A stretch of 64,000 bases of DNA from Alcanivoracaceae bacterium (lineage in GTDB: Bacteria > Pseudomonadota > Gammaproteobacteria > Pseudomonadales > Alcanivoracaceae): contig JARGPN010000009.1 of NCBI GenBank assembly GCA_029213045.1, positions 124,001 to 188,000 of the forward strand, written 5' to 3'. This document shows positions 7,691 through 17,109 of the stretch, one piece after another. Numbering within the stretch: the first letter of the stretch is position 1; every line of letters begins with the position of its first letter. A program made the position numbers and the translations under genes. The notes under the pieces were generated by a model. The model saw only the letters and a list, made by a program, of their open reading frames with translations, searched no databases and was not told the DNA's origin.

Positions 7691-10486
7691 TTATGGAGCA
7701 GGCACACAATCATCTATTTGTGAATCGGATGGACGGTTTGCGACAACACCATACGAATCTGCAGCAATTGCGAAACCTGCGGTATCGATAAAGCCAACCA
7801 TCTGCGTCTGCATTTGGGCTGTCACGGCCGCATTTGCGGTCGGGCTAAGCAGAGAGCTGTGCTCACCAGCAGTAAAGCGAACTACACCAGATACGGCGCC
7901 AGTTCCGGTGTACGCACCACAAGTACCAACCGACTTCAGACCGATACCGTTAAACGTTGCCGCAAGCGGAGGGAGATAGGTAGCGTCTTCACCCAATGGC
8001 CCAAGTTGGATCGGGTTAATGGGTGCTCCAGCCTGCGCCGTAGCAGCGATAGCAATGAAACGAGTACCTTGTACAAGTGGATCCGTACCCGCTAGCGCTA
8101 CTGGCGTGGTGATAAAGTTTTGGTTTGCCAAATACGAGGTCTGTCCACTCGACGACACAACACCCCACGCAGGACCAAAACTAGTGCCGAACACGTTATT
8201 CGGTACGACTTGGTCAGGGCAGCCAACTTTATTCAACACACAGTTGGTGTTATTCGTCGGCGTACCAATCACTTCTTGGAACAACATAGGCGTTGATGAA
8301 GTGCTTAAAGCTTGCGCAAAATTGATCGGGTCTGTGCTATCGACCATTGCTTGCGCGATGATCAGGAAGCCCTCATAGCTGCCACCAGGCTTGGATAAAC
8401 CAGCCGCATCGTATAAGCCTTTCGTGATTTCAGGCTCAAAGCTAGGAGACCCATCAAGAATCTTGGCAATACCACCGCCACCTACGTTCAATGTAGCAGT
8501 CGCTAGATCACCGTCATGCAATGCAACAAAGGTTGTTCCCACAATGCTACCAAGCGAAACCCCAACGAAACTAATGTTGCCAGTATCGATGGTGGTACCA
8601 ATTGTTGCCGCGGTTAAATCAGCACCAGAGCTTTCGGTTAATGCGACGTAAAGCGAGTGAAGATCCACAACGCTCTGACGTAGCGAGTCACGCGAGTTAG
8701 CCAAGTTCGACAGGTTTACGTAGTTATCGCCGCTTGGGCAATAAAAATCAGTATCCACACCTGTTGCAACGCCTGTACCCGCTAAACAGCTATCCGCAGG
8801 GCTAGAGACTTTAACAAGACGCTCCAACACTGGGCTCGGATTAGCCGCTCCAGCGAACGGAGGCTGCTGGAGCCCCTGCTGCAGATTAGACAAAGCAGCA
8901 AATATTGGATCATTCGGGGCGATACCATGCTTGGGCATATCAATAGCAACGCCAACCACGCACTTGGAAGCAAGCGCATCCGCCATTGCCAATAAAGTGC
9001 CGCGATTTGAGGTAATACCATGCTGATAAATTGCTACAGGTAGATCACCACCCGCGCATGTCGTGCCCAAAAGTGTAGGATTTGGAGCACTGATAATCAC
9101 CGGCACACTGTGTGTGGTTGTAACCGGCGACGGAGTGTATTGGTTACACGCAACTAGATTGGCTGTACCACCTACCAAATGCGCATTTAAGGCTCCACAC
9201 GCGGGCACAACGCCACCTAACCAGCTCGAATTATCAGCTTCCCACACCGAGGTGTTTTGGTTAGCTGGATCCATGAACTGAACAATATTATCCAGCGTGC
9301 CGAGATAGATGTACGCCTGCGCATCCGCAGGAGTGTTAATGTCGCCATCGGCCCCAGGAGAAACCACTTCCCAAGGCAAGCCCGTACCAGCACCATCCCA
9401 AGATGAGATTGGATTTAATACAGTGATATTTGGAGCTGTTGTCGCGGCTATGGCACTCACTTGTGCATTAGCGTTCGTCAATGCCGCACCGATATTTTCA
9501 GTAGAAACACTGTAGCTCAACACCACATCAGTCGGAACTACCGAAGCAGCTTGCACGGCCGCCAATTGCTTCGCAGTAATGCGACGCAACTGCTCAAGCA
9601 AATATAAATCGCTGTAACTGCCTGCCGTTTCTAGTGCAGCCAAGTTACCAGCGATAACAGCCGCCGCCTCGGCACCTGGAATTGCTGATGCAGAGGTATA
9701 GTCTTCTGTATTCACGTCTGTGCAATCAGCAACCGATACTGGATCTGTGAAATCACAAGGCGTTGAACCATCGCTGCGCAGAACAAAATCCGATTGCCCA
9801 GTTACTGCACCGATTGCTGGTGTTAGCAAATAGGAGCCATGCAACAAGGAATACGTGCTGTCTTGGGAAACTGGGTTGCCACCCGTCGTCTTCAAACCAT
9901 TCTGAATAACCACCACATATGTCTTGCTAGACTGTAATGGACGTAATGGCTGAATAAGCAATGTCGTCCCACCCGTAACACCGGCAACGAAATCAACACC
10001 CCAAGTTAACTCTGCGTCAACTGTGAGAGTACTAGCGCTCGCACCTGGGTCAAATGAGTCTAGGCGGAAGACACGGACGTTATCTGAGATATCTGTTGCA
10101 TCAGAAGGGTCATCAATGGCCGCAGAAAAACGCACAACCATTGGTGCAGTCGTGGAAAATCCATCCATAGTATTTAGAGCGGTTTGGGGATCCGCTAAAA
10201 ACGGGGCTGCCGGTGTAGCTACCGATGTTGCCAGCGTTGCCGCATTTTTAGGGTCAAATGTCGATGGTTTACCAGGTATGTTAATCGACCCGTCAGGCGT
10301 GCTTGCGAAAAGCAAATCCACGGGGAAAGGCAGGCCATCACCCTTAAGAGCTGGATTAAAAATTGCTGTGGCCGCCGCCGCAGTAGTTGGTTCGGAAACG
10401 AGCTTTTCGCCCGGATCACCGCCGCCGCAGGCTTGCAGTGCTGCCGCCATTGCCGTCAGTGTTATAACTTTTTTAAGCGTACGCAT
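7691..10486 (-). CDS. Surface lipoprotein of the VolA/Pla-1/cef lipase family
   Basis: The 931-residue protein starts with a lipoprotein signal (MRTLKKVITLTAMAAALQAC, lipidated Cys at residue 20) after a GGGAG Shine-Dalgarno. It shows the family plan: an N-terminal Ig-like domain (about 35-190, including PMVVRFSAAIDD) and a C-terminal alpha/beta-hydrolase with the nucleophile elbow GVSLGS (G-x-S-x-G) and a preceding YQHGITSNRG oxyanion-type segment. Vibrio VolA is a surface-exposed lysophospholipase whose gene is linked to fadL, and Pla-1/cef proteins are extracellular lipases. A role releasing fatty acids from phospholipid, wax or sterol esters at the cell surface is inferred from family and operon context. 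The upstream in-frame ATG at 10507 would put seven extra residues before the signal and is rejected. Confidence 0.85.
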   Translation of the reverse strand: MRTLKKVITLTAMAAALQACGGGDPGEKLVSEPTTAAAATAIFNPALKGDGLPFPVDLLFASTPDGSINIPGKPSTFDPKNAATLATSVATPAAPFLADPQTALNTMDGFSTTAPMVVRFSAAIDDPSDATDISDNVRVFRLDSFDPGASASTLTVDAELTWGVDFVAGVTGGTTLLIQPLRPLQSSKTYVVVIQNGLKTTGGNPVSQDSTYSLLHGSYLLTPAIGAVTGQSDFVLRSDGSTPCDFTDPVSVADCTDVNTEDYTSASAIPGAEAAAVIAGNLAALETAGSYSDLYLLEQLRRITAKQLAAVQAASVVPTDVVLSYSVSTENIGAALTNANAQVSAIAATTAPNITVLNPISSWDGAGTGLPWEVVSPGADGDINTPADAQAYIYLGTLDNIVQFMDPANQNTSVWEADNSSWLGGVVPACGALNAHLVGGTANLVACNQYTPSPVTTTHSVPVIISAPNPTLLGTTCAGGDLPVAIYQHGITSNRGTLLAMADALASKCVVGVAIDMPKHGIAPNDPIFAALSNLQQGLQQPPFAGAANPSPVLERLVKVSSPADSCLAGTGVATGVDTDFYCPSGDNYVNLSNLANSRDSLRQSVVDLHSLYVALTESSGADLTAATIGTTIDTGNISFVGVSLGSIVGTTFVALHDGDLATATLNVGGGGIAKILDGSPSFEPEITKGLYDAAGLSKPGGSYEGFLIIAQAMVDSTDPINFAQALSTSSTPMLFQEVIGTPTNNTNCVLNKVGCPDQVVPNNVFGTSFGPAWGVVSSSGQTSYLANQNFITTPVALAGTDPLVQGTRFIAIAATAQAGAPINPIQLGPLGEDATYLPPLAATFNGIGLKSVGTCGAYTGTGAVSGVVRFTAGEHSSLLSPTANAAVTAQMQTQMVGFIDTAGFAIAADSYGVVANRPSDSQIDDCVPAP

Positions 10487-10530
10487 CGTAGTTCTCCCGA
10501 TGTTCATACAAACAATCTTTTTGTTTTATT

Positions 10531-10552
10531 TGGGCCGGTCGTAACCGGCCCA
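10531..10552 (-). other. Intercistronic hairpin after the DUF1329 gene
   Basis: TGGGCCGGT-CGTA-ACCGGCCCA is a perfect 9-bp stem-loop. Its T-run (CTCTTTTTT) lies on the plus-strand side, where no gene is transcribed. On the operon strand the stem is preceded by A/G-rich and followed by A-rich sequence, so it is not a classical terminator for this operon. It could stabilise or process the mRNA. Confidence 0.6.
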
Positions 10553-10567
10553 CTCTTTTTTGATTGA

Positions 10568-11974
10568 TTAATTACCGCGACGTCGCAATGCCGCCGGATG
10601 GAAATAACGCTCGTCCGGTACTGGCTGACTGAAGTCGAGGAGGCTGGACTCTTCGTTGTCCAATTGCTGTACGTGATAACGCTTCGCGCGCAAATCATGG
10701 AACACGTCTAGCGCTGTCCACTGCGTTGGCACTTCATAGAAGTTTTTGATGAACGCCAAGCTTACGCGCCACAGGTCACCACGAGAGTCGTATTGATCGA
10801 TTGAGGCAATTTGCCAAGAATCTTCATCAATGTAGAACACACGCTTGGAATACAGGTGACGCTCGCCAGGCTTCAGGTCTGCTTCAACAACCCATACGCG
10901 GTGTAACTCCCAACGCTGATAATCAGGATTCACGTGACCAGGCATCAGCATGTCTTTGTAAGTGATATCCGGCGAATCAATTTTATAGCTGTTGTAAGGA
11001 ATAAACATTTCTACAGGTTTATCGTGAACTAGCTTCCAGTTGTAGCGATCTGGCGAACCGTTAAACATGTCGGTGTCATCCGCTGTACGCAAACCATCTG
11101 CTGCAGCGATTGGTGTGTCATACGCTAGGTTAGGTGCGCGACGTACACGACGTTGACCTGCGTTATAACCCCATGCCTGACGTGGCATTTCTTTCTGGTC
11201 CAATGTTTCATGCACAAGCACCGCACCGCCCGCTAAACGCGCAGGTGCTTTCACGAATGAAAGGTAATAGAAAACGATGTTGTTCATGTCATCCAGTGTC
11301 AACTTTGGATTGTCGAGCTTGAAATAAATTTCTTGCTGCGACGTTACCAACGAGTACGCACCGTTGCGCTGAACCGCTACTTCAGAAGCGCGACGCACAA
11401 CGTAAACGCCACGCCAGCGAAGCACGTGGTTCCAAATCGCTTGCATCGCCTTTTCAGAGTCAGTGCCGCTTAAAATTGGAAACGGCGCGCCGCCCATTAC
11501 CGCAGATACACCGGTAGGAAGCAGCTCAGTACGAGTGGCGTTTTCCTTAGTGAACTTGTACACAAAATCAGGCGCGGACGTTGAACGACGGCTCGGGTAC
11601 ACATTTAGTTTGAATGTGTCCGGATAGGTCTTGATCAGCTCTTGTATTCCCACCGGCACCTTGTCTGCATATTTCTGCAGATTTTGAGCGGTAATGGTGA
11701 ATACAATTTTATCTGACGCGTATGGATCAGGATGATGCTGGCCCGCTTTTGTATAGGATTTAGGAATGCGTGCTTTGGTGATGCCGCCATCCCAATCAGG
11801 AATACCTAAGCCCGTAGCAACGTCCTTACCGTTTCCGGCTTTCTGAGCACCCATGGGCGTCAGCGAATTGCCAAGCTTGCCCGCTTCCGCGGTAGACACT
11901 TTGGCATATACGCCTGAAGACATCGCCATCATCAGTGCCGCTGTCACGCCGACCACTGCGAATTTCTTTGACAT
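10568..11974 (-). CDS. DUF1329 family periplasmic protein
   Basis: The 468-residue product has a Sec signal (MSKKFAVVGVTAALMMAMSSGVYA) preceded by GGAGAG. An extended 5' frame without signal character is rejected. The mature part, with motifs RRAPNLAYDTP, YNSYKIDSPDITYKDML and RWELHRVWVVEADLKPGERHLYSKRVFYIDEDSW, is typical of DUF1329, predicted to share the LolA/LolB-like fold that shields acyl chains. DUF1329 genes nearly always accompany DUF1302 genes and MMPL/RND pumps, as here, in bacteria living on hydrocarbons, steroids or other hydrophobic carbon. A periplasmic lipid-carrier role is inferred; no biochemical function is visible. Confidence 0.9.
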   Translation of the reverse strand: MSKKFAVVGVTAALMMAMSSGVYAKVSTAEAGKLGNSLTPMGAQKAGNGKDVATGLGIPDWDGGITKARIPKSYTKAGQHHPDPYASDKIVFTITAQNLQKYADKVPVGIQELIKTYPDTFKLNVYPSRRSTSAPDFVYKFTKENATRTELLPTGVSAVMGGAPFPILSGTDSEKAMQAIWNHVLRWRGVYVVRRASEVAVQRNGAYSLVTSQQEIYFKLDNPKLTLDDMNNIVFYYLSFVKAPARLAGGAVLVHETLDQKEMPRQAWGYNAGQRRVRRAPNLAYDTPIAAADGLRTADDTDMFNGSPDRYNWKLVHDKPVEMFIPYNSYKIDSPDITYKDMLMPGHVNPDYQRWELHRVWVVEADLKPGERHLYSKRVFYIDEDSWQIASIDQYDSRGDLWRVSLAFIKNFYEVPTQWTALDVFHDLRAKRYHVQQLDNEESSLLDFSQPVPDERYFHPAALRRRGN

Positions 11975-12033
11975 GATTAATCTCTCCGTAGCTTGTCGCG
12001 TTGGCCGCCACTGCGACCAACGCATTATCTTTA

Positions 12034-14034
12034 TTAGAATGAGTAAGACACCGACAGGGACGCATTGTTTCGGTCCTTGAGCTTATTGCTGTAACCGCCG
12101 CCCCAGAAACTGGTTGCCTGTACGCCCACACCAAGATTATTCAAGTATACGAAATCGACCCCAAGTGTCGCCGCTTTGCGACCTTCTAAGAAGTTGCCGC
12201 CGATGGGAGAGTTACCCGACACGTCGTGCGATAAGCGCACGCTCGGCGACATAATTACACCTGCGAAAATATCGTTGTAATCGGCCTTAACAATCGCTCG
12301 ATAGCCCCATGCTGTTTGCGTTAAATAAACGCTATTTGGGTCATCAGGGTTATGTGCAATTGCTTCCGAATCGAGCAACGCTGCGGTGGAGTTATAACGA
12401 AGTTTGTCGTTCAGTCCATGAGTCGAATCTACGCCAAGTTCCAAGATGCCGACCAAGTTATCGGTTCCCAAGGTTGGGCCAAGACTCATGATCGAAAGCA
12501 ATGAACCTGTAACCGTCTCTGCTTCATCGTAGAAGTAATAATTATCACCTTGCTGAATTGCCGTGTTGCCGTCGAGGCAGCTACCGCCTACTTCAGAGCG
12601 AACACAGTGATCAGTCAGATCAGAAATAACAGGGGCACCGCTCGCAGCAACTCCAGCGAGAGATGAAATCAAGTTATCGCCAACTTCGTTGATGATTGGC
12701 TGAGCTGGGCGATACGCTAACTCACCCGCCAATGAGAACATGCCAACAGTGGTATTGAAGCTCATGCCGTACATATCAATCGCTTCTGGGTACACCATGA
12801 AATACCGAGCGTTATCGATACGTTCAGCAATCGAGCCCACACCAAGCTGATCTACCCGCGAGCCTACCACCGGCAAACGTGCGTGCAGTTGGCTGTAGTA
12901 AAAACCGAATTCAGTACCGTTTAATTGGTCCGCGAAATAGCGGAATGCCAAACCGAACTGGCCGTCGTCACTCGGATCTTCATCCGCTAAGCGGTCAACA
13001 GTGACCTGCGTCTGCTCGTATTCATAATCAACACCGGATTGCCCATACTGAGACAAGGTGTAGTTTGCAAATACATCTGCAAGCGCTGGAACACCATTTG
13101 ACAATGCCACCAGTCGACCATCAACAATCACATTCTCAGCACCTTCGCCTGGGAACGCATCATGCGTGGAGTAATAAGTGCCTGCTGGCGCATCTTCGGT
13201 ATTCTGCCATTCGAACTGGTAGAAAGCCTCCATAGATAAGTTATCGGTCAAGCCGTAGCTGAACGACAAACTCGCCAAAGGCAACAACGCCTCTTTTAAC
13301 TCAGCACCCGGCAAGCGTAGTGCGGCCAAATCAACATAGTTGGCAGTGTTCACGCCATTTTGAATAAACAATGACTCGCCCCAAGTAATAACTTGGCGGC
13401 CTGCGCGCACGCCGAGCGTTCGGCCAAACAAATCGACATCGGTCCAGACATAAGCATCCAACAACCTAATACGTTGACCCGCATTGTCTTCTGCCGCGTC
13501 GGTAAACTTGCTGCCCGTTCCGTTGTTCGCATGATCTGAGTAGGAGGCGTAGCGGTTAATGCCGAAGTCTGGACAAGGAGAGCTGGGATTGCCGCCTCCT
13601 GGACAAGCGCCATTACCAAAGAGAAGCTGACCGCCGTCGTGGCCGTCATTCATAATGACGCTATCGTAGAAAGCCGTAGCGCGAACAAACGCACCCCACT
13701 GCCCGTTAAAGTTAACCGCTAGCTCTGGAGTAATTTTATAAACCAGTGATGCCATGCCTACGTCAAAGTTATTTTCAGCATCATTTTTATTGAGCTGAGT
13801 GCTATAACCTTTCGCGGCCATCGCAACAGGATCTTCGTTGGCGGCCATGTCAGCATCTCTACCTTCAGTTCGCCACAAAGTACCTACAGAAAGTTGAGTA
13901 TCGAAGCGACCAGTTACATCGCCATCCTTAAATTGAAACTCAACCGCACCGGCATTTGATGTGAGTGCCCCAAGTGATAGTGCCGCTGAAACTGCTAGCA
14001 CCAACCTGGTAGGTTGAAACACTTTTGTTTTCAT
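12034..14034 (-). CDS. DUF1302 family outer-membrane beta-barrel protein
   Basis: The 666-residue protein begins with a signal peptide (MKTKVFQPTRLVLAVSAALSLGALTSNAGA) after GGAG and continues with the DUF1302 opening VEFQFKDGDVTGRFDTQLSVGTLWRT. It has alternating amphipathic strands throughout and ends with the beta-barrel signature SLSVSYSF (C-terminal aromatic). The segment GRTLGVRAGRQVITWGESLF is a DUF1302 hallmark. It is the first gene of a leftward operon, 59 bp before DUF1329. By analogy with FadL-like and DUF1302 proteins in oil degraders it probably passes a hydrophobic substrate through the outer membrane; the substrate is unknown. Confidence 0.9.
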   Translation of the reverse strand: MKTKVFQPTRLVLAVSAALSLGALTSNAGAVEFQFKDGDVTGRFDTQLSVGTLWRTEGRDADMAANEDPVAMAAKGYSTQLNKNDAENNFDVGMASLVYKITPELAVNFNGQWGAFVRATAFYDSVIMNDGHDGGQLLFGNGACPGGGNPSSPCPDFGINRYASYSDHANNGTGSKFTDAAEDNAGQRIRLLDAYVWTDVDLFGRTLGVRAGRQVITWGESLFIQNGVNTANYVDLAALRLPGAELKEALLPLASLSFSYGLTDNLSMEAFYQFEWQNTEDAPAGTYYSTHDAFPGEGAENVIVDGRLVALSNGVPALADVFANYTLSQYGQSGVDYEYEQTQVTVDRLADEDPSDDGQFGLAFRYFADQLNGTEFGFYYSQLHARLPVVGSRVDQLGVGSIAERIDNARYFMVYPEAIDMYGMSFNTTVGMFSLAGELAYRPAQPIINEVGDNLISSLAGVAASGAPVISDLTDHCVRSEVGGSCLDGNTAIQQGDNYYFYDEAETVTGSLLSIMSLGPTLGTDNLVGILELGVDSTHGLNDKLRYNSTAALLDSEAIAHNPDDPNSVYLTQTAWGYRAIVKADYNDIFAGVIMSPSVRLSHDVSGNSPIGGNFLEGRKAATLGVDFVYLNNLGVGVQATSFWGGGYSNKLKDRNNASLSVSYSF

Positions 14035-14234
14035 TATGTGGCTCCGTGATTCGCCCGAGTTATTTGTATTATGTATTTGCGTGTATCTCCTTAACCAAAC
14101 GGTCAAGTGAGAGCAACAGCATGGGCCCTCTTCGGGAAGGACCTCTTTATGCTATTTATTGAAATATAATTTGCGCCTTCAAGCTATAAAAAACAACGAC
14201 TTCACAGTCTAGTGAATCCTTGTTCACCCAGCCG

Positions 14235-16844
14235 TCACGATTGCACAACTACACGCGATAAGACTTCGGACAGATTCGCAGAACAGGAGCCACTCCGCAA
14301 CGACGCCACCTGCTGATTCATTAACGCGCGCCGACCAGATTCAAGGCGCGGCATGATCGCAAAAGCACCAGCCAACCGTGCTGCAATTTGCGGATTAATT
14401 TTGTCTAAACGCGACAGGCTTTCGGAGAACAACTGATAACCGACGCCGTTTGAACTGTGAAATGCAGTTAAATTGCCATTAATAAATGTACTTAAAACAG
14501 CCCGAACGCGGTTTGGCGTGCTCCAATCGAATAATTCATGAGCAAATAACGCACGAATTTCTTGTTCCGTGACGTCAGGTTTTCCGGCCTGAACAGCGAA
14601 CCATTGATCCATGACCAATGCCTCTTCACGCCATTCTTGTTCAAAATGTTTTAACGCTTCGTCGCTTCCGGATAGGTTATTCCAAACAAGTAAGCGGAGC
14701 GCGCCGAGACGAGCGGTCATATTGTCCGCCGAGTGGTAACGTTCCATCAGCAATAGATCCAGCTGCTCTTCTTTCGCCGCGGCACGATACGCCAAAGCGC
14801 GCTGACATAGACTGCGCTGACCAATACTAAGGGCGTCTGCTGAGTACGCTGTATCCGGAAACCTGATCGCAATTTTTCGCCAATGCTCCAGCAACTGCTG
14901 CCCAATTTGTTGTTCAATTTTGGCCCTTGCTTGCGCAACTATTTCTGGATCAAGCGGCGTAAATTTTTCACCGAGAGAGACTTCAGATGGCAGGGTTAAA
15001 ATTAATGCCGCGCCAGCCGGATCCGCTTCAGCGGATTTCAATACAGATTCTATTGGCGCTACCAATGCGGCAACCTCATCTTTGGCATCTGCACCTCTAG
15101 CGACTCGCTGCACAGCGCCGTGAAAAAGCTGTTGCGCTGCGTTCCAACGGCTATAACCGTCGTCATCGTGCGCTAATAGGACAGCAAGCTGCGCATCGGT
15201 ATAGTCGTAATCTAAATTCACTGGCGCTGAAAATCCGCGCAACATTGACGGCACTGGCTTGACGGGGACGTCAAACGTAAACGTTTGGCACGCTTCATCG
15301 ACGATCAACATTTTTTGATACGCAGCGTCTTTATCGAGCGCTAATTTATTGCCTTCTTCGTCGAGCAATGCCAACGAAAACGGAATCATCAGCGGCAGCT
15401 TTTCGCCCTGCCCTGGGGTCGGCGGAGTTTGTTGAGAAATACGCAGTGTATAAACACCGTTTGAAAAATCATCCTCCACACACACGCGAGGCGTGCCCGC
15501 TTGTTGATACCAGCGGCGGAACTTAGATAAATCAACGCCGCCAAATTCTTCCATGCAATTAACAAAATCATCGCACGTGACGGCCTGCCCATCGAAACGT
15601 TCAAAATAGGCGTCACTGGCGTGGCGGAATTTTTCAGCGCCAAGCAAGTTGTACTGCATGCGCACAACTTCGGCGCCTTTTTCGTAAATTGTTACGGTAT
15701 AAAAATTATCGATTTTTTGATACGAATTTGGGCGAACCGGATGCGCCATGGGGCCGCCATCCTCAGCAAACTGAACCGTGCGCAATAAATCCACGTCCTC
15801 AACCCGCTTCACTGCGGCGGAATGCATGTCTGCGGAAAAACTTTGATCTCGGAAAACCGTAAACCCTTCTTTCAGGCTTAACTGAAACCAATCACGACAG
15901 GTCACTCTGTTGCCTGACCAGTTGTGGAAATATTCGTGCGCAACGACGGCCTCAACTCTTTGAAAACCCGCATCGGTTGTTGTCTGAGGATGCGCAAGCA
16001 CACAAGACGTGTTGAAAACATTGAGCCCCTTGTTTTCCATCGCACCCATATTGAAATGACTGACTGCGACGATCATATAAATATCTAAGTCATATTCGCG
16101 GCCATAGACGTCTTCATCCCAACGCATTGCGCGTTTAAGAGAATCCATGGCATGACCAAGTTTATTTAAGTCGCGCTGCTCAGCATAAATGCGCAGGGCC
16201 ACGGTGCGCCCTGAGCAGGTAACAAACGTATCTTCCAAACAGGCGAGATCGCCTGCCACCAACGCGAACAAGTAGCACGGCTTCGCAAAGGGATCCTCCC
16301 AGCGCACCCAGTGACGATCTCCGTCTTCTCCTTGTTCAACGGGATTTCCATTGGACAACAACAGCGGATACTCAGCCTTGCTCGCACGTACCGTGGTGGT
16401 GAATTTGCTTAGTACATCAGGCCGATCCGGGAAAAAAGTAATATGCCGAAACCCTTCAGCCTCACATTGCGTGCAATACATACCCTTAGACACATACAAG
16501 CCTTCTAGGGCGGTATTTTTCTCCGGCTGAATTTCTACTACTGAATTCAGAACAAACGCATCAGGCACATCTTTAAGCGTGAGCACATCGTCGGCGTAGT
16601 CGAATTGATCAGCGGCAAGCTCTGACTGATTGATCGATAATTTCTTTATGACTAACGCCACGCCGTTCAGAACACATTCTGCTGGCGAATCAAGGTGTGC
16701 AGGGTTACGACGCATGTTTAACTGAGCTGTTACCGTCGTCGTTCCGGGACGGAGATCAAAATCTAACTCAACGGTATCAACTAAAAATGCGGGCGGACGA
16801 TATTCGTCTAATCGAATTGTCTTTGGGGCATGGTTATCACGCAT
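14235..16844 (-). CDS. pepN: Aminopeptidase N (M1 family, zinc)
   Basis: PepN is a cytoplasmic zinc aminopeptidase that removes N-terminal residues from peptides. The 869-residue length matches E. coli PepN (870). Exopeptidase motif GAMEN is at 267-271. The zinc site is HEYFH at 303-307 with the third ligand Glu326 (HExxH-x18-E). The N-terminal beta domain and C-terminal helical DUF3458-type domain are present. The start is an ATG behind GGAGACAAAAGTG; a GTG seven codons upstream is possible but has no Shine-Dalgarno. The first 8 nt overlap the end of the DUF1315 gene, so translation is probably coupled. The pepN/DUF1315/nadK neighbourhood is also found in Pseudomonas-like genomes. Confidence 0.95.
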   Translation of the reverse strand: MRDNHAPKTIRLDEYRPPAFLVDTVELDFDLRPGTTTVTAQLNMRRNPAHLDSPAECVLNGVALVIKKLSINQSELAADQFDYADDVLTLKDVPDAFVLNSVVEIQPEKNTALEGLYVSKGMYCTQCEAEGFRHITFFPDRPDVLSKFTTTVRASKAEYPLLLSNGNPVEQGEDGDRHWVRWEDPFAKPCYLFALVAGDLACLEDTFVTCSGRTVALRIYAEQRDLNKLGHAMDSLKRAMRWDEDVYGREYDLDIYMIVAVSHFNMGAMENKGLNVFNTSCVLAHPQTTTDAGFQRVEAVVAHEYFHNWSGNRVTCRDWFQLSLKEGFTVFRDQSFSADMHSAAVKRVEDVDLLRTVQFAEDGGPMAHPVRPNSYQKIDNFYTVTIYEKGAEVVRMQYNLLGAEKFRHASDAYFERFDGQAVTCDDFVNCMEEFGGVDLSKFRRWYQQAGTPRVCVEDDFSNGVYTLRISQQTPPTPGQGEKLPLMIPFSLALLDEEGNKLALDKDAAYQKMLIVDEACQTFTFDVPVKPVPSMLRGFSAPVNLDYDYTDAQLAVLLAHDDDGYSRWNAAQQLFHGAVQRVARGADAKDEVAALVAPIESVLKSAEADPAGAALILTLPSEVSLGEKFTPLDPEIVAQARAKIEQQIGQQLLEHWRKIAIRFPDTAYSADALSIGQRSLCQRALAYRAAAKEEQLDLLLMERYHSADNMTARLGALRLLVWNNLSGSDEALKHFEQEWREEALVMDQWFAVQAGKPDVTEQEIRALFAHELFDWSTPNRVRAVLSTFINGNLTAFHSSNGVGYQLFSESLSRLDKINPQIAARLAGAFAIMPRLESGRRALMNQQVASLRSGSCSANLSEVLSRVVVQS

Positions 16845-17109
16845 CACTTTTGTCTCCAGCGCCACGCAAGGTTACGGGCTGTTCGTCGTGTTCGTGGCTG
16901 CTGCATTCTTTCGGCGGCATGTATCCGGTGCGCTGATCTTCGGGTACATGGACCGCTTCCCAAGCAATGATCGCTTGCATACATGTTTCGCGTTGTTGCG
17001 GAGTGACGGCTCTACCGTCGGCCCAACGGCCCAGCTCAACGGCGCGACGCATATTTTGATAAATTTCGGGGGTTAGCTGACGAACAATATTTTCAAACTT
17101 ATCTGACAT
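16837..17109 (-). CDS. DUF1315 (YeaC-like) small protein
   Basis: The 90-residue protein contains the DUF1315 core: a helical N-terminus (NIVRQLTPEIYQNMRRAVELGRWADG), then ALTPEQR-like TPQQRETCMQAIIAWEAVH and a GYMPP ending. The tail is rich in His/Glu/Asp. No enzymatic motif is visible and the function of the family is unknown. Its ATG overlaps the nadK stop by one base (TAATG) and its 3' end overlaps pepN, so the three are one transcription unit. Confidence 0.85.
   Translation of the reverse strand: MSDKFENIVRQLTPEIYQNMRRAVELGRWADGRAVTPQQRETCMQAIIAWEAVHVPEDQRTGYMPPKECSSHEHDEQPVTLRGAGDKSDA

Noticed and set aside
10023-10544. 173-codon plus-strand ORF opposite the lipase start
   Set aside because: It is antisense to the signal peptide and Ig domain of a clear gene and runs into an intercistronic hairpin.
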